Below are positions 15,958 through 25,028 of a stretch of 64,000 bases of DNA, piece by piece (position 1 is the stretch's first letter; each line of letters opens with the position of its first letter). The translations under genes were made by a program, and so were the position numbers. The stretch comes from JANMDU01 sp031418715 (GTDB lineage: Bacteria > Pseudomonadota > Gammaproteobacteria > Burkholderiales > Burkholderiaceae_C), in contig JANOJL010000067.1 of assembly GCA_031418715.1 (NCBI GenBank), positions 62,001-126,000 on the forward strand, read 5' to 3'. The notes beneath the pieces are model-generated. The model saw only the letters and a program-made list of their open reading frames with translations, made no database searches and was not told where the DNA came from.

Positions 15958-15993
15958 TTTGCAGCGCTTAACTCGCGAGCATGAACTTTGATC

Positions 15994-16839
15994 ATGTGGA
16001 TTGACACACATTGCCATCTGGATGCACCAGAATTTAAAGAAAAAGAGCTGTCAGCCTTTTATATGGTCTCGCAAGCAGCTATCAAATCAGTTGCGATCTG
16101 TGTTCTACCTGCAGTAGAGAAAAGCAATTTTCTGACGGTGCAACAGCTCGCACACTCACACGCACAGGCGTACGCGCTAGGCATCCATCCTTTGTATGTA
16201 CCGCAAGCGCATGAAGATGATTTGCAGCATTTGGATGCGCTGCTCGCGCAATGCCAAGACGATCCGCGCTTGGTGGCCGTGGGTGAAATCGGCTTGGATT
16301 TTTTCCTGCCGCAACTTTGCACACCCAAGATGCGCGAGAAGCAAACGCATTTTTATCGCGCTCAGCTCAAGCTCGCTAAGAAATATGCTTTGCCCGTTAT
16401 CCTGCATGTGCGCAGAAGCGCGGATGAGCTGCTGCACGGTTTGCGCGATATCGCAGTAGATCGCCCTATCAACGGCATTGCGCATGCTTTCAACGGCTCC
16501 GCGCAGCAAGCTGAGCAGTTTGTCGATCGAGATTTCTGCTTAGGCTTTGGCGGCGCTGTCACTTATGAGCGAGCTAACAATTTGCGCCGCCTTGCGCAAA
16601 CTTTGCCGCCCGGTTCAATCGTTATGGAAACCGATGCGCCCGATATTCCGCCGCATTGGCTTTACGTCACCGCTGAACAACGCGACGCTGGCTTCGCTCA
16701 GGGCATCAATTCGCCGCTGGAGCTGCCTCGCATCGGGCAAGTGTTGGCTGATCTTCGCGGCGTGAGCGCCACGCAATGGGCGCAGCAAACCACCGCCAAT
16801 GCAATGCGCGTCTTGCCTAAATTGAAAGCCCTGCTGTGA
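15994..16839 (+). CDS. TatD-family metal-dependent hydrolase
   Basis: 281 residues opening MWIDTHCHLD, with metal-ligand histidines 6 and 8. It also has VAVGEIGLDFF (metal-ligand Glu), PVILHVRRS and METDAPDIPP (catalytic Asp), the TatD DNase blocks of the amidohydrolase superfamily; family members show 3'-5' exonuclease activity. Residues about 17-34 (ELSAFYMVSQAAIK...) come from an interspersed repeat inserted in frame. The gene overlaps the next gene at the stop (TGATG). The ATG at 15994 is preferred over an upstream TTG. Confidence 0.88.
   Translation: MWIDTHCHLDAPEFKEKELSAFYMVSQAAIKSVAICVLPAVEKSNFLTVQQLAHSHAQAYALGIHPLYVPQAHEDDLQHLDALLAQCQDDPRLVAVGEIGLDFFLPQLCTPKMREKQTHFYRAQLKLAKKYALPVILHVRRSADELLHGLRDIAVDRPINGIAHAFNGSAQQAEQFVDRDFCLGFGGAVTYERANNLRRLAQTLPPGSIVMETDAPDIPPHWLYVTAEQRDAGFAQGINSPLELPRIGQVLADLRGVSATQWAQQTTANAMRVLPKLKALL
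16041..16094 (+). repeat. Interspersed repeat, copy 5 (in frame inside tatD)
   Basis: A diverged copy: gtcagccttttatatggtct then gcaagcagctatcaaatcag. It is read in the same frame as the copies in uvrC and the carboxylase genes. Confidence 0.55.
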
Positions 16840-17342
16840 TGCTGCTAGGTCTGCCACCGCTCATCAACAGCAATACGCGTGTGTTGATTTTGGGTAGCTT
16901 TCCAAGTGTGAAATCATTGGAAAAGCAGCAGTACTACGCGCATCCGCAGAACAATTTTTGGAAGCTTATTTTTAGTATCATATCGGCCTCTACCCGCTAT
17001 ATCACCTCAGAAGATTGCTATGAAAAACGGAGTGAATCTATACTGGATCACGGTATTGGCGTATGGGATGTGTATGCGGCTTGCGAACGCGAAGGCTCGC
17101 TGGATTCGGCCATCCGCAATGCCCAGCTCAACGATCTGGCTGCTTTGAAAACCCGCTGCCCGCAATTGCAGGCTATCGCTCACAATGGCGGTGAAAGTTA
17201 CTTGCATGCCAAGCACACACTCGCTTTAGGATTGCCGGTTTACAAACTCCCCTCCAGTAGCCCCGCCAATGCTTCGCAAACGTTTCAGCACAAGCTCACT
17301 GCATGGCAAAAAGCGCTCGCGCCACATTTGAAAATCACATGA
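16839..17342 (+). CDS. DNA-deoxyinosine (hypoxanthine) glycosylase, UDG superfamily
   Basis: 167 residues. LILGSFPSVKSLEKQQYYAH followed by PQNNFWKLI is the signature of hypoxanthine-DNA glycosylases (UDG family 6), and GIGVWDVYAACEREGSLDSAI is the conserved second block. The enzyme would remove deaminated adenine from DNA. An interspersed repeat codes for ISASTRYITSEDCYEK in between, replacing a variable stretch and keeping the frame. It is translationally coupled to tatD (start 16839) and to the next gene (ATGA). Confidence 0.85.
   Translation: MLLGLPPLINSNTRVLILGSFPSVKSLEKQQYYAHPQNNFWKLIFSIISASTRYITSEDCYEKRSESILDHGIGVWDVYAACEREGSLDSAIRNAQLNDLAALKTRCPQLQAIAHNGGESYLHAKHTLALGLPVYKLPSSSPANASQTFQHKLTAWQKALAPHLKIT
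16977..17027 (+). repeat. Interspersed repeat, copy 6 (in frame inside DNA glycosylase)
   Basis: Reads tatcggcctctacccgctat then agattgctatgaaaa. It is translated in a different frame from the uvrC copy. Confidence 0.7.
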
Positions 17343-18115
17343 AAAAATCTAGTTTACCTGTCGTCAACATGTCCGAAATGGGCGGCATCCGGTATCTGCA
17401 TTTGGGCTCGGAATGGGTTCAAGGCAGCATGTTGATTGATAAGCCTTTTGAGATTGAACTGGAGTATGTGCAGCGCATGATGGCTTGGCTGCTGTTTTTT
17501 GAGCCCATGAAAGTGAAGAAACTGCATGCCTTGCAGCTCGGTTTGGGCGCTGGCACGATCACTAAATCTTGCTACAAAACCTTGAAGATGAGCACCACAG
17601 TGCTAGAAATCAATCCGGCGGTAGTGGGCGCTTGTCAACATTGGTTCAAACTGCCGCCGCAAGACAAACGCTTGCACATCATCTTGGGCGATGCTATGAA
17701 AACGCTCTCAAATTGGGATCAATCTGCGCAGATTCCTCTTGGGCTAACGAGCAGCTTCATTGATTGTGCGCAAGTAGATCTGTACGATCATGAGGCGGCA
17801 GCGCCCGTGCTTGACAGTGAGGATTTTTACAAAACCGTGCGCAGCGTGCTCTCGGATGAAGGCATCATGACGGTCAACCTCTTTGGCCGCAGCAGCAGTT
17901 TTGACAAGAGCTTGGCCAAGATCAGCGCCGCCTTTGGCGATGAGGCTGTGTGGAGCTTCAAGCCCACGAAAGAGGGCAATACAGTGATCCTCGCACAGCG
18001 CACGCCTTCTCGCCCAAAGCGAGATGTGCTCGTTGCTCGATCAGAGCAGATTGAAGCGATGTTTGAGCTGCCAGCTCGCAAATGGCTGCGTCTGATCAAG
18101 CCGCAGGTCAAGTGA
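17339..18115 (+). CDS. Spermidine-synthase-like (SpeE fold) protein
   Basis: 258 residues from the ATG at 17339, which overlaps the preceding stop (ATGA). The AdoMet-like nucleotide motif is LQLGLGAGTITKSCYK, followed by TTVLEINPAVVGACQHWF and HIILGDAMKTL, a class I methyltransferase/aminopropyltransferase fold. Proteins of this length next to DNA-repair genes are usually annotated spermidine-synthase-like without proven polyamine activity. The true substrate is unknown. Confidence 0.75.
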   Translation: MKKSSLPVVNMSEMGGIRYLHLGSEWVQGSMLIDKPFEIELEYVQRMMAWLLFFEPMKVKKLHALQLGLGAGTITKSCYKTLKMSTTVLEINPAVVGACQHWFKLPPQDKRLHIILGDAMKTLSNWDQSAQIPLGLTSSFIDCAQVDLYDHEAAAPVLDSEDFYKTVRSVLSDEGIMTVNLFGRSSSFDKSLAKISAAFGDEAVWSFKPTKEGNTVILAQRTPSRPKRDVLVARSEQIEAMFELPARKWLRLIKPQVK

Positions 18116-18140
18116 GTACAAAGCTTGCTAATATGCAGTC

Positions 18141-19940
18141 ATGAACGCCGCTGCCAAACAAAAAATCCTTTCCGTTTCCCATATCGGCCCGGTCGACTGG
18201 CGGCATATTGTGCAATGGCTTCAGCAAGATGGCGTGATCTCGCCGCAAGAAGCCAAGCGCACAGTGGACCGTTGCTCCAAAGCTGAGAGCGCGCAGCATC
18301 CGCTGGTGCGCCTTGCGGCAGTGGCCATCACTCGCGCGTCGGATGGCAAACCGCTCGATATTGAAGCGCTCACGCAATTTCTCGCACTCAAAGCAGGTGT
18401 GGATTATTTCCGCATTGATCCGATGAAGGTCGATGTGGGCAAAGTGGCCGAGACGATGAGCGCCACTTATGCAGAGCGGCATAGTATTCTTCCCGTGCAG
18501 GTGTTGCCCAGCCAAGTGGTGATCGCCACCAGCCAGCCTTTCATCACCGATTGGGTGGATGAAGTGGAGCGGCAAGCCAAACGCAGCGTGCGCATGGTGG
18601 TGGCCAGCCCGCAAGACATTCATAAATTCACAGCAGAGTTTTTTGCCTTGGCCAAATCAGTGCGCAATGCCATCAAGACGGGTGGCTCCACGGGTGGTGC
18701 GAGTTTCGAGCAATTGGTAGAACTCGGCAAAACCAACAAGCAACTTGATGCGAACGATCAAGGCGTGGTCCAGGTGGTCGATTGGCTTTGGCAATATGCG
18801 TTTGACCAGCGCGCCAGTGATATTCATCTGGAGCCGCGCCGCGAGCAAGGCGTGATTCGCTTTCGGATTGATGGCGTGTTGCATGCGGTGTATCAGGTGC
18901 CGCTGCAGGTGATGAATGCGATGGTAGCGCGCATCAAGCTGCTCGGGCGCATGGATGTGGTTGAGAAACGCCGCCCGCTGGACGGCCGCATCAAAACAAA
19001 AAATCCGCGTGGCGACGAAGTAGAAATGCGACTCTCAACGCTTCCCACCGCCTTCGGTGAAAAAATGGTGATGCGTATTTTTGACCCCGACAATGCGGTG
19101 AAAGATTTGGAAGGTTTGGGCTTTTCTGATCACGATGCCACGCGCTGGGAAGAGCTGGTCAAGCGGCCTTACGGCATCGTGCTCGTCACCGGCCCCACAG
19201 GTTCGGGAAAAACCACCACGCTCTATTCCACCCTCAAGCGCTTGGCTACAGAAGAAGTCAACGTCTGCACCGTGGAAGATCCGATTGAGATGATCGAACC
19301 TGCGTTTAACCAAACGCAGGTGCAGCACCAGCTCGATTTTGGTTTTGCTGAAGGCCTGCGCGCCTTGATGCGGCAAGACCCCGACATCATCATGATCGGC
19401 GAGATTCGCGATCTAGAAACGGCAGAGATGGCTGTGCAAGCCGCGCTGACTGGGCATTTGGTGTTCTCTACCTTGCATACCAATGACGCACCCAGTGCTG
19501 TGGCTCGCCTCATGGAGCTGGGCATTCCGCCCTATCTGCTGAATGCCACGCTGCTCGGTGTGCTCGCGCAGCGCCTGATCCGCACGCTCTGCCCGCAATG
19601 CAAGCAACCCGTGGACACAGCAAACCAAGATGCTTCACGCGCTGCGATCAACGACATCATCAAGCCTTGGAGCATCAACGCAGGCTACAAGCCCTACAAA
19701 CCCGTGGGCTGCGTCGATTGCCGTATGACAGGCTACATGGGCCGCATGGGCATCTACGAACTACTCACCGTGAGCGAAGCCTTCAAAGCCTTGGTCAACA
19801 AAGAAGCCGACATGACCGCCACCCGCAAACAAGGCATTGCAGACGGTATGCGCCCCCTTCGCCTAGCCGCCGCCCTGCGCGTGGCAGATGGCACGACGAC
19901 CATTGAAGAGGTGCTGACTTCCACGCCGCTGATGGGCTGA
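18141..19940 (+). CDS. GspE/PilB-family type II/IV secretion ATPase
   Basis: 599 residues. An N-terminal MshEN-like region (about 60-190) is followed by the hexameric ATPase: ASDIHLEPRREQGVIRFRIDG, Walker A GPTGSGKTTT (about 352-361), Asp box, Walker B IMIGEIRDLETA (about 416-427) and HLVFSTLHTNDA. A C-terminal CPQC...CVDC zinc motif starts near 485. It would power pilus or type II secretion assembly. No other gsp or pil gene is next to it, so it is an orphan or belongs to a split locus. Stop codons of this gene and metF face each other with one base between. Confidence 0.9.
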   Translation: MNAAAKQKILSVSHIGPVDWRHIVQWLQQDGVISPQEAKRTVDRCSKAESAQHPLVRLAAVAITRASDGKPLDIEALTQFLALKAGVDYFRIDPMKVDVGKVAETMSATYAERHSILPVQVLPSQVVIATSQPFITDWVDEVERQAKRSVRMVVASPQDIHKFTAEFFALAKSVRNAIKTGGSTGGASFEQLVELGKTNKQLDANDQGVVQVVDWLWQYAFDQRASDIHLEPRREQGVIRFRIDGVLHAVYQVPLQVMNAMVARIKLLGRMDVVEKRRPLDGRIKTKNPRGDEVEMRLSTLPTAFGEKMVMRIFDPDNAVKDLEGLGFSDHDATRWEELVKRPYGIVLVTGPTGSGKTTTLYSTLKRLATEEVNVCTVEDPIEMIEPAFNQTQVQHQLDFGFAEGLRALMRQDPDIIMIGEIRDLETAEMAVQAALTGHLVFSTLHTNDAPSAVARLMELGIPPYLLNATLLGVLAQRLIRTLCPQCKQPVDTANQDASRAAINDIIKPWSINAGYKPYKPVGCVDCRMTGYMGRMGIYELLTVSEAFKALVNKEADMTATRKQGIADGMRPLRLAAALRVADGTTTIEEVLTSTPLMG

Positions 19941-19941
19941 T

Positions 19942-20781
19942 TCAAATATCCAAGCGCTTACAAATCTCCGTCACCGTCGCGGCTTGGTTCATGCTGTAGA
20001 AATGGATGCCGGGCACACCTGCGTTGCGCAGTTGGTCGCAAAGATCGGTGATCACATCTAGACCGAAGGATTTGATGGAAGCAGTGTCGTCGCCGAAGGC
20101 AGACAAGCGCGTGCGAATCCAGCGTGGAATTTCAGCGCCGCAACTGTCTGAGAAGCGCATCAGTTGGGATGAATTGGTGATGGGCATGATGCCGGGAACA
20201 ACGGGGATGGTTGCGCCGAGTTTGTGGGCATCATCCACAAAGCGGAAATAAGCATCGCTGTTGAAGAAATATTGCGTGATGGCGCTGCTTGCGCCCGCTT
20301 TCACTTTCGTGGCGTAGGCTTGCAAATCTGCTTCGGGCGATTTTGCTTGCGGGTGCATCTCGGGATAGCAGCCAACTTCGATATGGAAATGGTCGCCTGT
20401 CTCGGCGCGGATGAAGGCAATGAGCTCGCTGGCGTATTTGAATTCACCAAACATACCGTGCCCACTCGGCAGATCGCCGCGCAGAGCAACCATGCGCTTG
20501 ATGCCTGCATCTTTGAATTGCACCAACTGAGCGCGGACGCTTTCTTTGCTCGCGCCAATACAGCTGAAGTGCGGCGCGGCATCAAAGCCATCTGCAAGAA
20601 TAGACTGCACGGTTTGTAGTGTGCCATCTTGTGTGGAGCCACCTGCACCGTAAGTCACGCTAAAAAATTCTGGCTTGAGGATATAGAGCTTCTGGCGAAC
20701 GGCAACGAGTTTTTCCACACCCTCTGGCGTTTTCGGCGGGAAAAATTCGAAGCTGATCGGCAATTTTTGAGTTGTATTCAT
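19942..20781 (-). CDS. metF: Methylenetetrahydrofolate reductase
   Basis: 279-residue flavoprotein reducing 5,10-methylene-THF to 5-methyl-THF, the methyl donor for methionine synthesis. Conserved blocks: SFEFFPPKTPEG near the N-terminus, FFSVTYGAGGSTQDGT (FAD region), LRGDLPSG and ITQYFFNSDAYFRF. It is the last gene of the ahcY-tlyA-metF operon, and its ATG overlaps the tlyA stop. The upstream SAH riboswitch would let SAH accumulation raise methyl-cycle flux. Confidence 0.96.
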   Translation of the reverse strand: MNTTQKLPISFEFFPPKTPEGVEKLVAVRQKLYILKPEFFSVTYGAGGSTQDGTLQTVQSILADGFDAAPHFSCIGASKESVRAQLVQFKDAGIKRMVALRGDLPSGHGMFGEFKYASELIAFIRAETGDHFHIEVGCYPEMHPQAKSPEADLQAYATKVKAGASSAITQYFFNSDAYFRFVDDAHKLGATIPVVPGIMPITNSSQLMRFSDSCGAEIPRWIRTRLSAFGDDTASIKSFGLDVITDLCDQLRNAGVPGIHFYSMNQAATVTEICKRLDI

Positions 20782-21569
20782 GTTTTCTCCACAAAGGCAT
20801 GCACGAAGAATTCGCGGTTGCCGTCTCCGCCCGAGATCGAGCTTTCAAAATAGTTTTTCACTTGCAGGCCAGCTTGGCGGTAGCTCTCGCGAATACGAAG
20901 TTCGACCTTTTCATACAGAGAAGCATCTTTCACGATGCCGCCTTTGGCTAAATCACCCGGTTGCAATTCAAACTGCGGCTTGACGAGCATGAGCACGTCT
21001 GCATCTGGCGCAAGCAGTTCAGCAAAGCGCGGTACGAGCAAGGTTTGCGAGATGAATGACACATCGCCCACAAGCAGCTGAAAAGCCTGGATTTTTAAGT
21101 CAAATCGGCCAGTACCCGTTTTGTTTTTTGCGCAGAGTGCTATTAAATCAGGAGCTTTGAGTTCGCGCGCATTGATTTTCTCAAGGCAAACCACACGCTC
21201 ATTCGCTCGCAGAAGAGCATGCAGCTGCGCATGCCCTACATCCACGCCGACGACTAACTCAGCACCAGCCACAAGCAAACAATCTGTAAACCCGCCTGTG
21301 CTCTGGCCAATGTCTAGGCACAGCTTGTCTTGCGCAGAAATACCGCTTTGTAGCAATGCGCCTTCAAGCTTCAAACCGCCGCGAGAAACGTATTTTGCTT
21401 CTGCCGCGTCAAGCAGCTCCAGCTCAACATCGTCAAAAAGCTCATCGCTCTTGCTGACCGCCTTCCAGCCCTCCCGCGTGAGCCTGCGCACACCCGACTC
21501 AATCAAGCGCTGCGCTTGACTGCGGGAGGCTGCCAAGCCGCGATGAACGAGAAGTTGATCGGCTCGCAT
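20778..21569 (-). CDS. tlyA: TlyA-family rRNA 2'-O-methyltransferase / hemolysin A
   Basis: 263 residues. An N-terminal S4 RNA-binding domain (MRADQLLVHRGLAASRSQAQ, then LIESGVRR) is followed by an FtsJ-like methyltransferase domain (LDIGQSTGGFTDCLL for AdoMet binding, and VDVGHAQLH). It probably methylates rRNA and produces SAH, fitting its place between ahcY and metF. Residues about 138-157 (ELKAPDLIALCAKNKTGTGR) are coded by an interspersed repeat read in antisense. The frame is intact. Confidence 0.9.
   Translation of the reverse strand: MRADQLLVHRGLAASRSQAQRLIESGVRRLTREGWKAVSKSDELFDDVELELLDAAEAKYVSRGGLKLEGALLQSGISAQDKLCLDIGQSTGGFTDCLLVAGAELVVGVDVGHAQLHALLRANERVVCLEKINARELKAPDLIALCAKNKTGTGRFDLKIQAFQLLVGDVSFISQTLLVPRFAELLAPDADVLMLVKPQFELQPGDLAKGGIVKDASLYEKVELRIRESYRQAGLQVKNYFESSISGGDGNREFFVHAFVEKT
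21097..21156 (+). repeat. Interspersed repeat, copy 7 (inside tlyA)
   Basis: Reads aagtcaaatcggccagtacc, then gcgcagagtgctattaaatc. The host gene is on the opposite strand and stays open through it. Confidence 0.75.
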
Positions 21570-21605
21570 GGAAAAGCTATGTATCGCGAAAATCGCTGAA
21601 AGCCA

Positions 21606-21680
21606 AATCGAAAAACGCTAAAAAAACATTCTTGAATGATTTTGCGTTTTCCGCGTCTTTTTTGCGCTTTTCGCGTTATC
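21606..21680. repeat. GCGCAAAA-type periodic repeat between ahcY and tlyA
   Basis: Contains gaaaaacgctaaaaaaac facing tttttgcgcttttcgcgtta, plus a second internal gcgttttccgcgtc unit. It is the same sequence class as the repeats around suyB and fills most of the gap downstream of ahcY. Confidence 0.55.
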
Positions 21681-21694
21681 TAGGCTTCAAGCCA

Positions 21695-23146
21695 TTAATA
21701 GCGGTACGTATCAGCCTTGTAAGGCCCAGCCACTTTCACGCCGATGTAATCAGCTTGCTCTTTAGACAACACTGTCAGCATCGCGCCGACTTTCGTCAGG
21801 TGCAGGCGAGCGACTTTTTCGTCTAAATGCTTAGGTAACACATACACCTTGCCAGATTGATAGTCCTTCGTTTTAGTGAACAGCTCAATTTGCGCAATCG
21901 TCTGGTTCGCAAAGGAGGAAGACATCACAAAGCTTGGGTGGCCCGTGCCGCAGCCCAAGTTCACCAAACGGCCTTTGGCCAACATGATGATGCGCTTGGC
22001 AGGCTTGCTGCCTTTCTTCGGGAAAATCACGTGGTCAACTTGCGGCTTGATCTCTTCCCACTTGCATTTTGCGAGCGAGACCACGTCGATTTCATTGTCA
22101 AAGTGACCAATGTTGCAAACGATGGCCTGATCTTTCATGGCTTCCATGTGCTTGTAGGTGATCACGTCTTTGTTGCCAGTGGCAGACACAAAAATGTCGG
22201 CCTTGTCAGCCGCGTATTCCATCGTCACGACTTTGTAGCCTTCCATTGCAGCTTGCAAGGCGTTGATCGGGTCAACTTCCGTCACCCACACTTGCGCAGA
22301 CAGCGCCCTCAGCGCTTGCGCTGATCCTTTACCCACATCGCCGTAGCCCATCACCACAGCCACTTTTCCTGCGATCATCACATCGGTTGCGCGCTTGATC
22401 GCGTCAACTAAGGATTCGCGGCAGCCATAGAGGTTGTCGAACTTCGATTTCGTCACGCTGTCGTTCACGTTGATCGCGCGGAAAGCGAGCGTGCCCTTGG
22501 CAGACATTTCGTTCAAGCGCAACACGCCAGTCGTCGTCTCTTCGGTCACGCCGATGATGTTTTTGATGCGGCGTGAGTACCAGGTAGGATCTAATTTCAG
22601 CTTGGCTTTGATTGCAGCAAACAACTCGATCTCTTCTTCGCTGCCAGGCTTGGCCAAGACTTTGATGTCTTTCTCAGCGCGGGTACCCAGGTGCATGAGC
22701 AAAGTAGCATCGCCGCCGTCGTCCAAAATCATGTTGGGACCTTCTTCAGCCGTGCCTTTTTTGCCGCCGAATTCAAAGATGCGGTGGGTGTAATCCCAAT
22801 AATCTTTCAAGCTCTCGCCTTTGTAGGCAAACACGGGCGTACCGGCCACCACGAGCGCAGCAGCGGCGTGATCTTGTGTGGAATAAATATTGCAAGAAGC
22901 CCAACGCACATCAGCGCCAAGGGCTTCCAGCGTTTGCACGAGCACAGCGGTTTGAATCGTCATGTGCAGCGAGCCCGTCACGCGTGCGCCTTTGAGGGGC
23001 TTTTTCTTGCCGAATTCTTCGCGAATGGCCATCAAACCAGGCATTTCCGTCTCGGCAATGTTGATCTCTTTCTGACCCCAGCCGGCCAGCGACAGGTCAG
23101 CAATTTCGTAATCTTGATTCTTAATCGGCTTTAAAACAGCGCTCAT
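21695..23146 (-). CDS. ahcY: Adenosylhomocysteinase
   Basis: 483-residue NAD-dependent enzyme that hydrolyses S-adenosylhomocysteine to adenosine and homocysteine. Recognisable blocks are GSLHMTIQTAVL, NIYSTQDHAAAA, NMILDDGGDATLL, the NAD-binding VMGYGDVGKGSAQALRAL and VCNIGHFDNEID, with a C-terminal KADTYRY. It is slightly longer than the ~430-residue forms, matching the bacterial long type. It heads the ahcY-tlyA-metF operon under the SAH riboswitch at 23214-23326. Confidence 0.97.
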   Translation of the reverse strand: MSAVLKPIKNQDYEIADLSLAGWGQKEINIAETEMPGLMAIREEFGKKKPLKGARVTGSLHMTIQTAVLVQTLEALGADVRWASCNIYSTQDHAAAALVVAGTPVFAYKGESLKDYWDYTHRIFEFGGKKGTAEEGPNMILDDGGDATLLMHLGTRAEKDIKVLAKPGSEEEIELFAAIKAKLKLDPTWYSRRIKNIIGVTEETTTGVLRLNEMSAKGTLAFRAINVNDSVTKSKFDNLYGCRESLVDAIKRATDVMIAGKVAVVMGYGDVGKGSAQALRALSAQVWVTEVDPINALQAAMEGYKVVTMEYAADKADIFVSATGNKDVITYKHMEAMKDQAIVCNIGHFDNEIDVVSLAKCKWEEIKPQVDHVIFPKKGSKPAKRIIMLAKGRLVNLGCGTGHPSFVMSSSFANQTIAQIELFTKTKDYQSGKVYVLPKHLDEKVARLHLTKVGAMLTVLSKEQADYIGVKVAGPYKADTYRY

Positions 23147-23213
23147 GGTTAACTCCAGTGGTTAAAAATAATCCACTGATCAGCATGATTCGCGACTCAA
23201 CCGTTTGAAGGGG

Positions 23214-23326
23214 GAGGCTCACCACACAGAACAGCGGGCGAGCGTCGTTGCAAACACATAATGTGCGTCCCGAGCCTCACGCCATGCTTCTCATCAGGAG
23301 AAGAGGCGCTGCAACGCTCCTCGGGA
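23214..23326 (-). promoter_or_regulatory. S-adenosylhomocysteine (SAH) riboswitch
   Basis: On the minus strand upstream of ahcY the conserved aptamer blocks appear in order: cccgaggagcgttgcagcg, then gtgaggctcgggac, then ttgcaacgacgctcgccc. This is the SAH aptamer of proteobacterial ahcY operons, which turns expression on when SAH is bound. Just downstream (23214-23220) is gagcctc, complementary to the aptamer's gaggctc, a likely alternative pairing for the expression platform. Confidence 0.9.
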
Positions 23327-23332
23327 AACGAA

Positions 23333-23338
23333 ATTATA
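23333..23338 (-). promoter_or_regulatory. -10 box for the ahcY operon
   Basis: The minus strand reads tataat seven bases before the conserved start of the SAH aptamer, as expected for transcription beginning just ahead of it. I see no good -35 element. Confidence 0.6.
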
Positions 23339-23371
23339 CTAGAAGGCTTTGCTTCATGCCTTGGAATTGTT

Positions 23372-25018
23372 TTGTCCCTCCACACAGAAACCCGCCGCCG
23401 CCGCACCTTTGCCATCATCTCGCACCCCGATGCGGGTAAAACCACGCTCACTGAGAAGCTCCTTCTGTTTTCGGGCGCGATTCATATTGCCGGATCTGTC
23501 AAGGCGCGCAAGGCAACAAGGCATGCCACCTCGGATTGGATGGAGATTGAAAAGCAGCGTGGTATTTCGGTGGCCTCTTCTGTGATGCAGATGATGTATC
23601 GGGATTGCGTGATCAATTTGCTCGATACACCCGGCCACCGCGATTTCTCGGAAGACACCTATCGCGTGCTCACGGCGGTGGACAGTGCGCTAATGGTGAT
23701 TGACGCGGCCAATGGCGTGGAGCCGCAGACGCGGCGCTTGATCGAAGTTTGCCGCCAACGCAACACGCCCATCATGACCTTTATCAACAAGATGGATCGC
23801 GAAGGCCGCGATCCGCTGGAGCTGCTTGATGAAGTGGAGCAAGCGCTGGGCATGCCTTGCGTGCCGATGGCTTGGCCTGTGGGGCAAGGCAAGCTGTTTG
23901 CGGGCATCATGGATTTGCGCAAGGATCAGATGCGTTTGTTCAAATCAGGCTCAGACAAGCTGGCTGATGAAGGCGATGAGATCGTTTCCTTCACTGAGAA
24001 AGACAAGCTACGTGAGCGAATCGGCGCAGAGTTTGAATTGGCTGAGGGCAATGTGGAGCTCGTGCAAGAAGCTGCGCCGCGCTACGATGAAGCGGCATTT
24101 CTCGCAGCGAAGCAAACACCAGTCTTCTTCGGCTCAGCCATCAATAATTTTGGCATTCGCGAGGTATTGGATGCCTTGGCCGATCTCGCGCCGCCGCCTC
24201 GCCTGCGCGTGAGCAGCGGTTTGAAAACAGCTACCAAGCAATATCAGCCGCGCGAAGTGCAGCCTGACGATGAAGGCTTCTCGGGCGTGGTGTTCAAAGT
24301 GCAAGCGAACATGGATCCTTCGCACCGCGACCGCATCGCTTTCGTGCGTGTCTGCTCAGGCAAATTCACCAGTGGTATGAAGCTCAAAGTTCAGCGCACC
24401 AGCAAAGAACTGCGTCCTACGAGCGTTGTTACGTTCATGTCGCAGAGGCGTGAGGCAGTAGAAGAAGCTTACGCAGGCGACATCATCGGCTTCACCACGC
24501 ATGGCGGCGTACAACTGGGCGACACGATCACCGAAGGCATGGCTTCGCAAGCCGATCTACAGTACACCGGCCTGCCCTTCTTCGCGCCCGAGATGTTTCA
24601 AGCGGTGGAACTGGCCAACCCGATGAAATCGAAGCAATTGCAGCAGGGTTTGCTGCAGCTTGGCGAGGAAGGCGCGATTCAAGTCTTCCGCCCACACGCA
24701 GGCGGCAACATGCTGCTCGGCGCGATTGGTCAACTGCAATTTGAAGTGGTGCAGCATCGCTTGAAAGCTGAGTACGGCGTGGATGCTCGCCTGATGGGAT
24801 CGAGCTACACTGGCGCGCGCTGGATTACTGCTGATGATGAAGCTGACTTGCGCACCTTTGTTGATAAAAACCAAGCCAAGCTCGCGCTCGACGGCGTAGA
24901 TGCCCTCGCCTACCTTCTCACCTCGCCCTACGATCTGCGCCTCACGCAAGAGCGTCATCCAAAAATTCATTTCCACGTGCTGCGCGAGCATGCGGGGCTG
25001 GAATTACAAAACGGCTGA
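23372..25018 (+). CDS. prfC: Peptide chain release factor 3
   Basis: 548-residue translational GTPase that recycles RF1/RF2. G1 is SHPDAGKTTLTEK, switch I lies around SDWMEIEKQRGIS, G3 is LDTPGHRDFSEDTYR and G4 is INKMDREGRDP; the RF3 C-terminal domains contain VFRPHAGGNMLLGAIGQLQF. The frame is open from 23261, but that part overlaps the antisense ahcY riboswitch and is not conserved. The TTG at 23372 gives the N-terminus MSLHTETRRRRTFAI, matching family length, so a TTG start is proposed. It is divergent from ahcY. Confidence 0.93.
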   Translation: MSLHTETRRRRTFAIISHPDAGKTTLTEKLLLFSGAIHIAGSVKARKATRHATSDWMEIEKQRGISVASSVMQMMYRDCVINLLDTPGHRDFSEDTYRVLTAVDSALMVIDAANGVEPQTRRLIEVCRQRNTPIMTFINKMDREGRDPLELLDEVEQALGMPCVPMAWPVGQGKLFAGIMDLRKDQMRLFKSGSDKLADEGDEIVSFTEKDKLRERIGAEFELAEGNVELVQEAAPRYDEAAFLAAKQTPVFFGSAINNFGIREVLDALADLAPPPRLRVSSGLKTATKQYQPREVQPDDEGFSGVVFKVQANMDPSHRDRIAFVRVCSGKFTSGMKLKVQRTSKELRPTSVVTFMSQRREAVEEAYAGDIIGFTTHGGVQLGDTITEGMASQADLQYTGLPFFAPEMFQAVELANPMKSKQLQQGLLQLGEEGAIQVFRPHAGGNMLLGAIGQLQFEVVQHRLKAEYGVDARLMGSSYTGARWITADDEADLRTFVDKNQAKLALDGVDALAYLLTSPYDLRLTQERHPKIHFHVLREHAGLELQNG

Positions 25019-25028
25019 TGGCCTGCGG

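Noticed and set aside
23261..23371. Upstream extension of prfC
   Set aside because: This part overlaps the antisense SAH riboswitch and has no similarity to RF3 N-termini.
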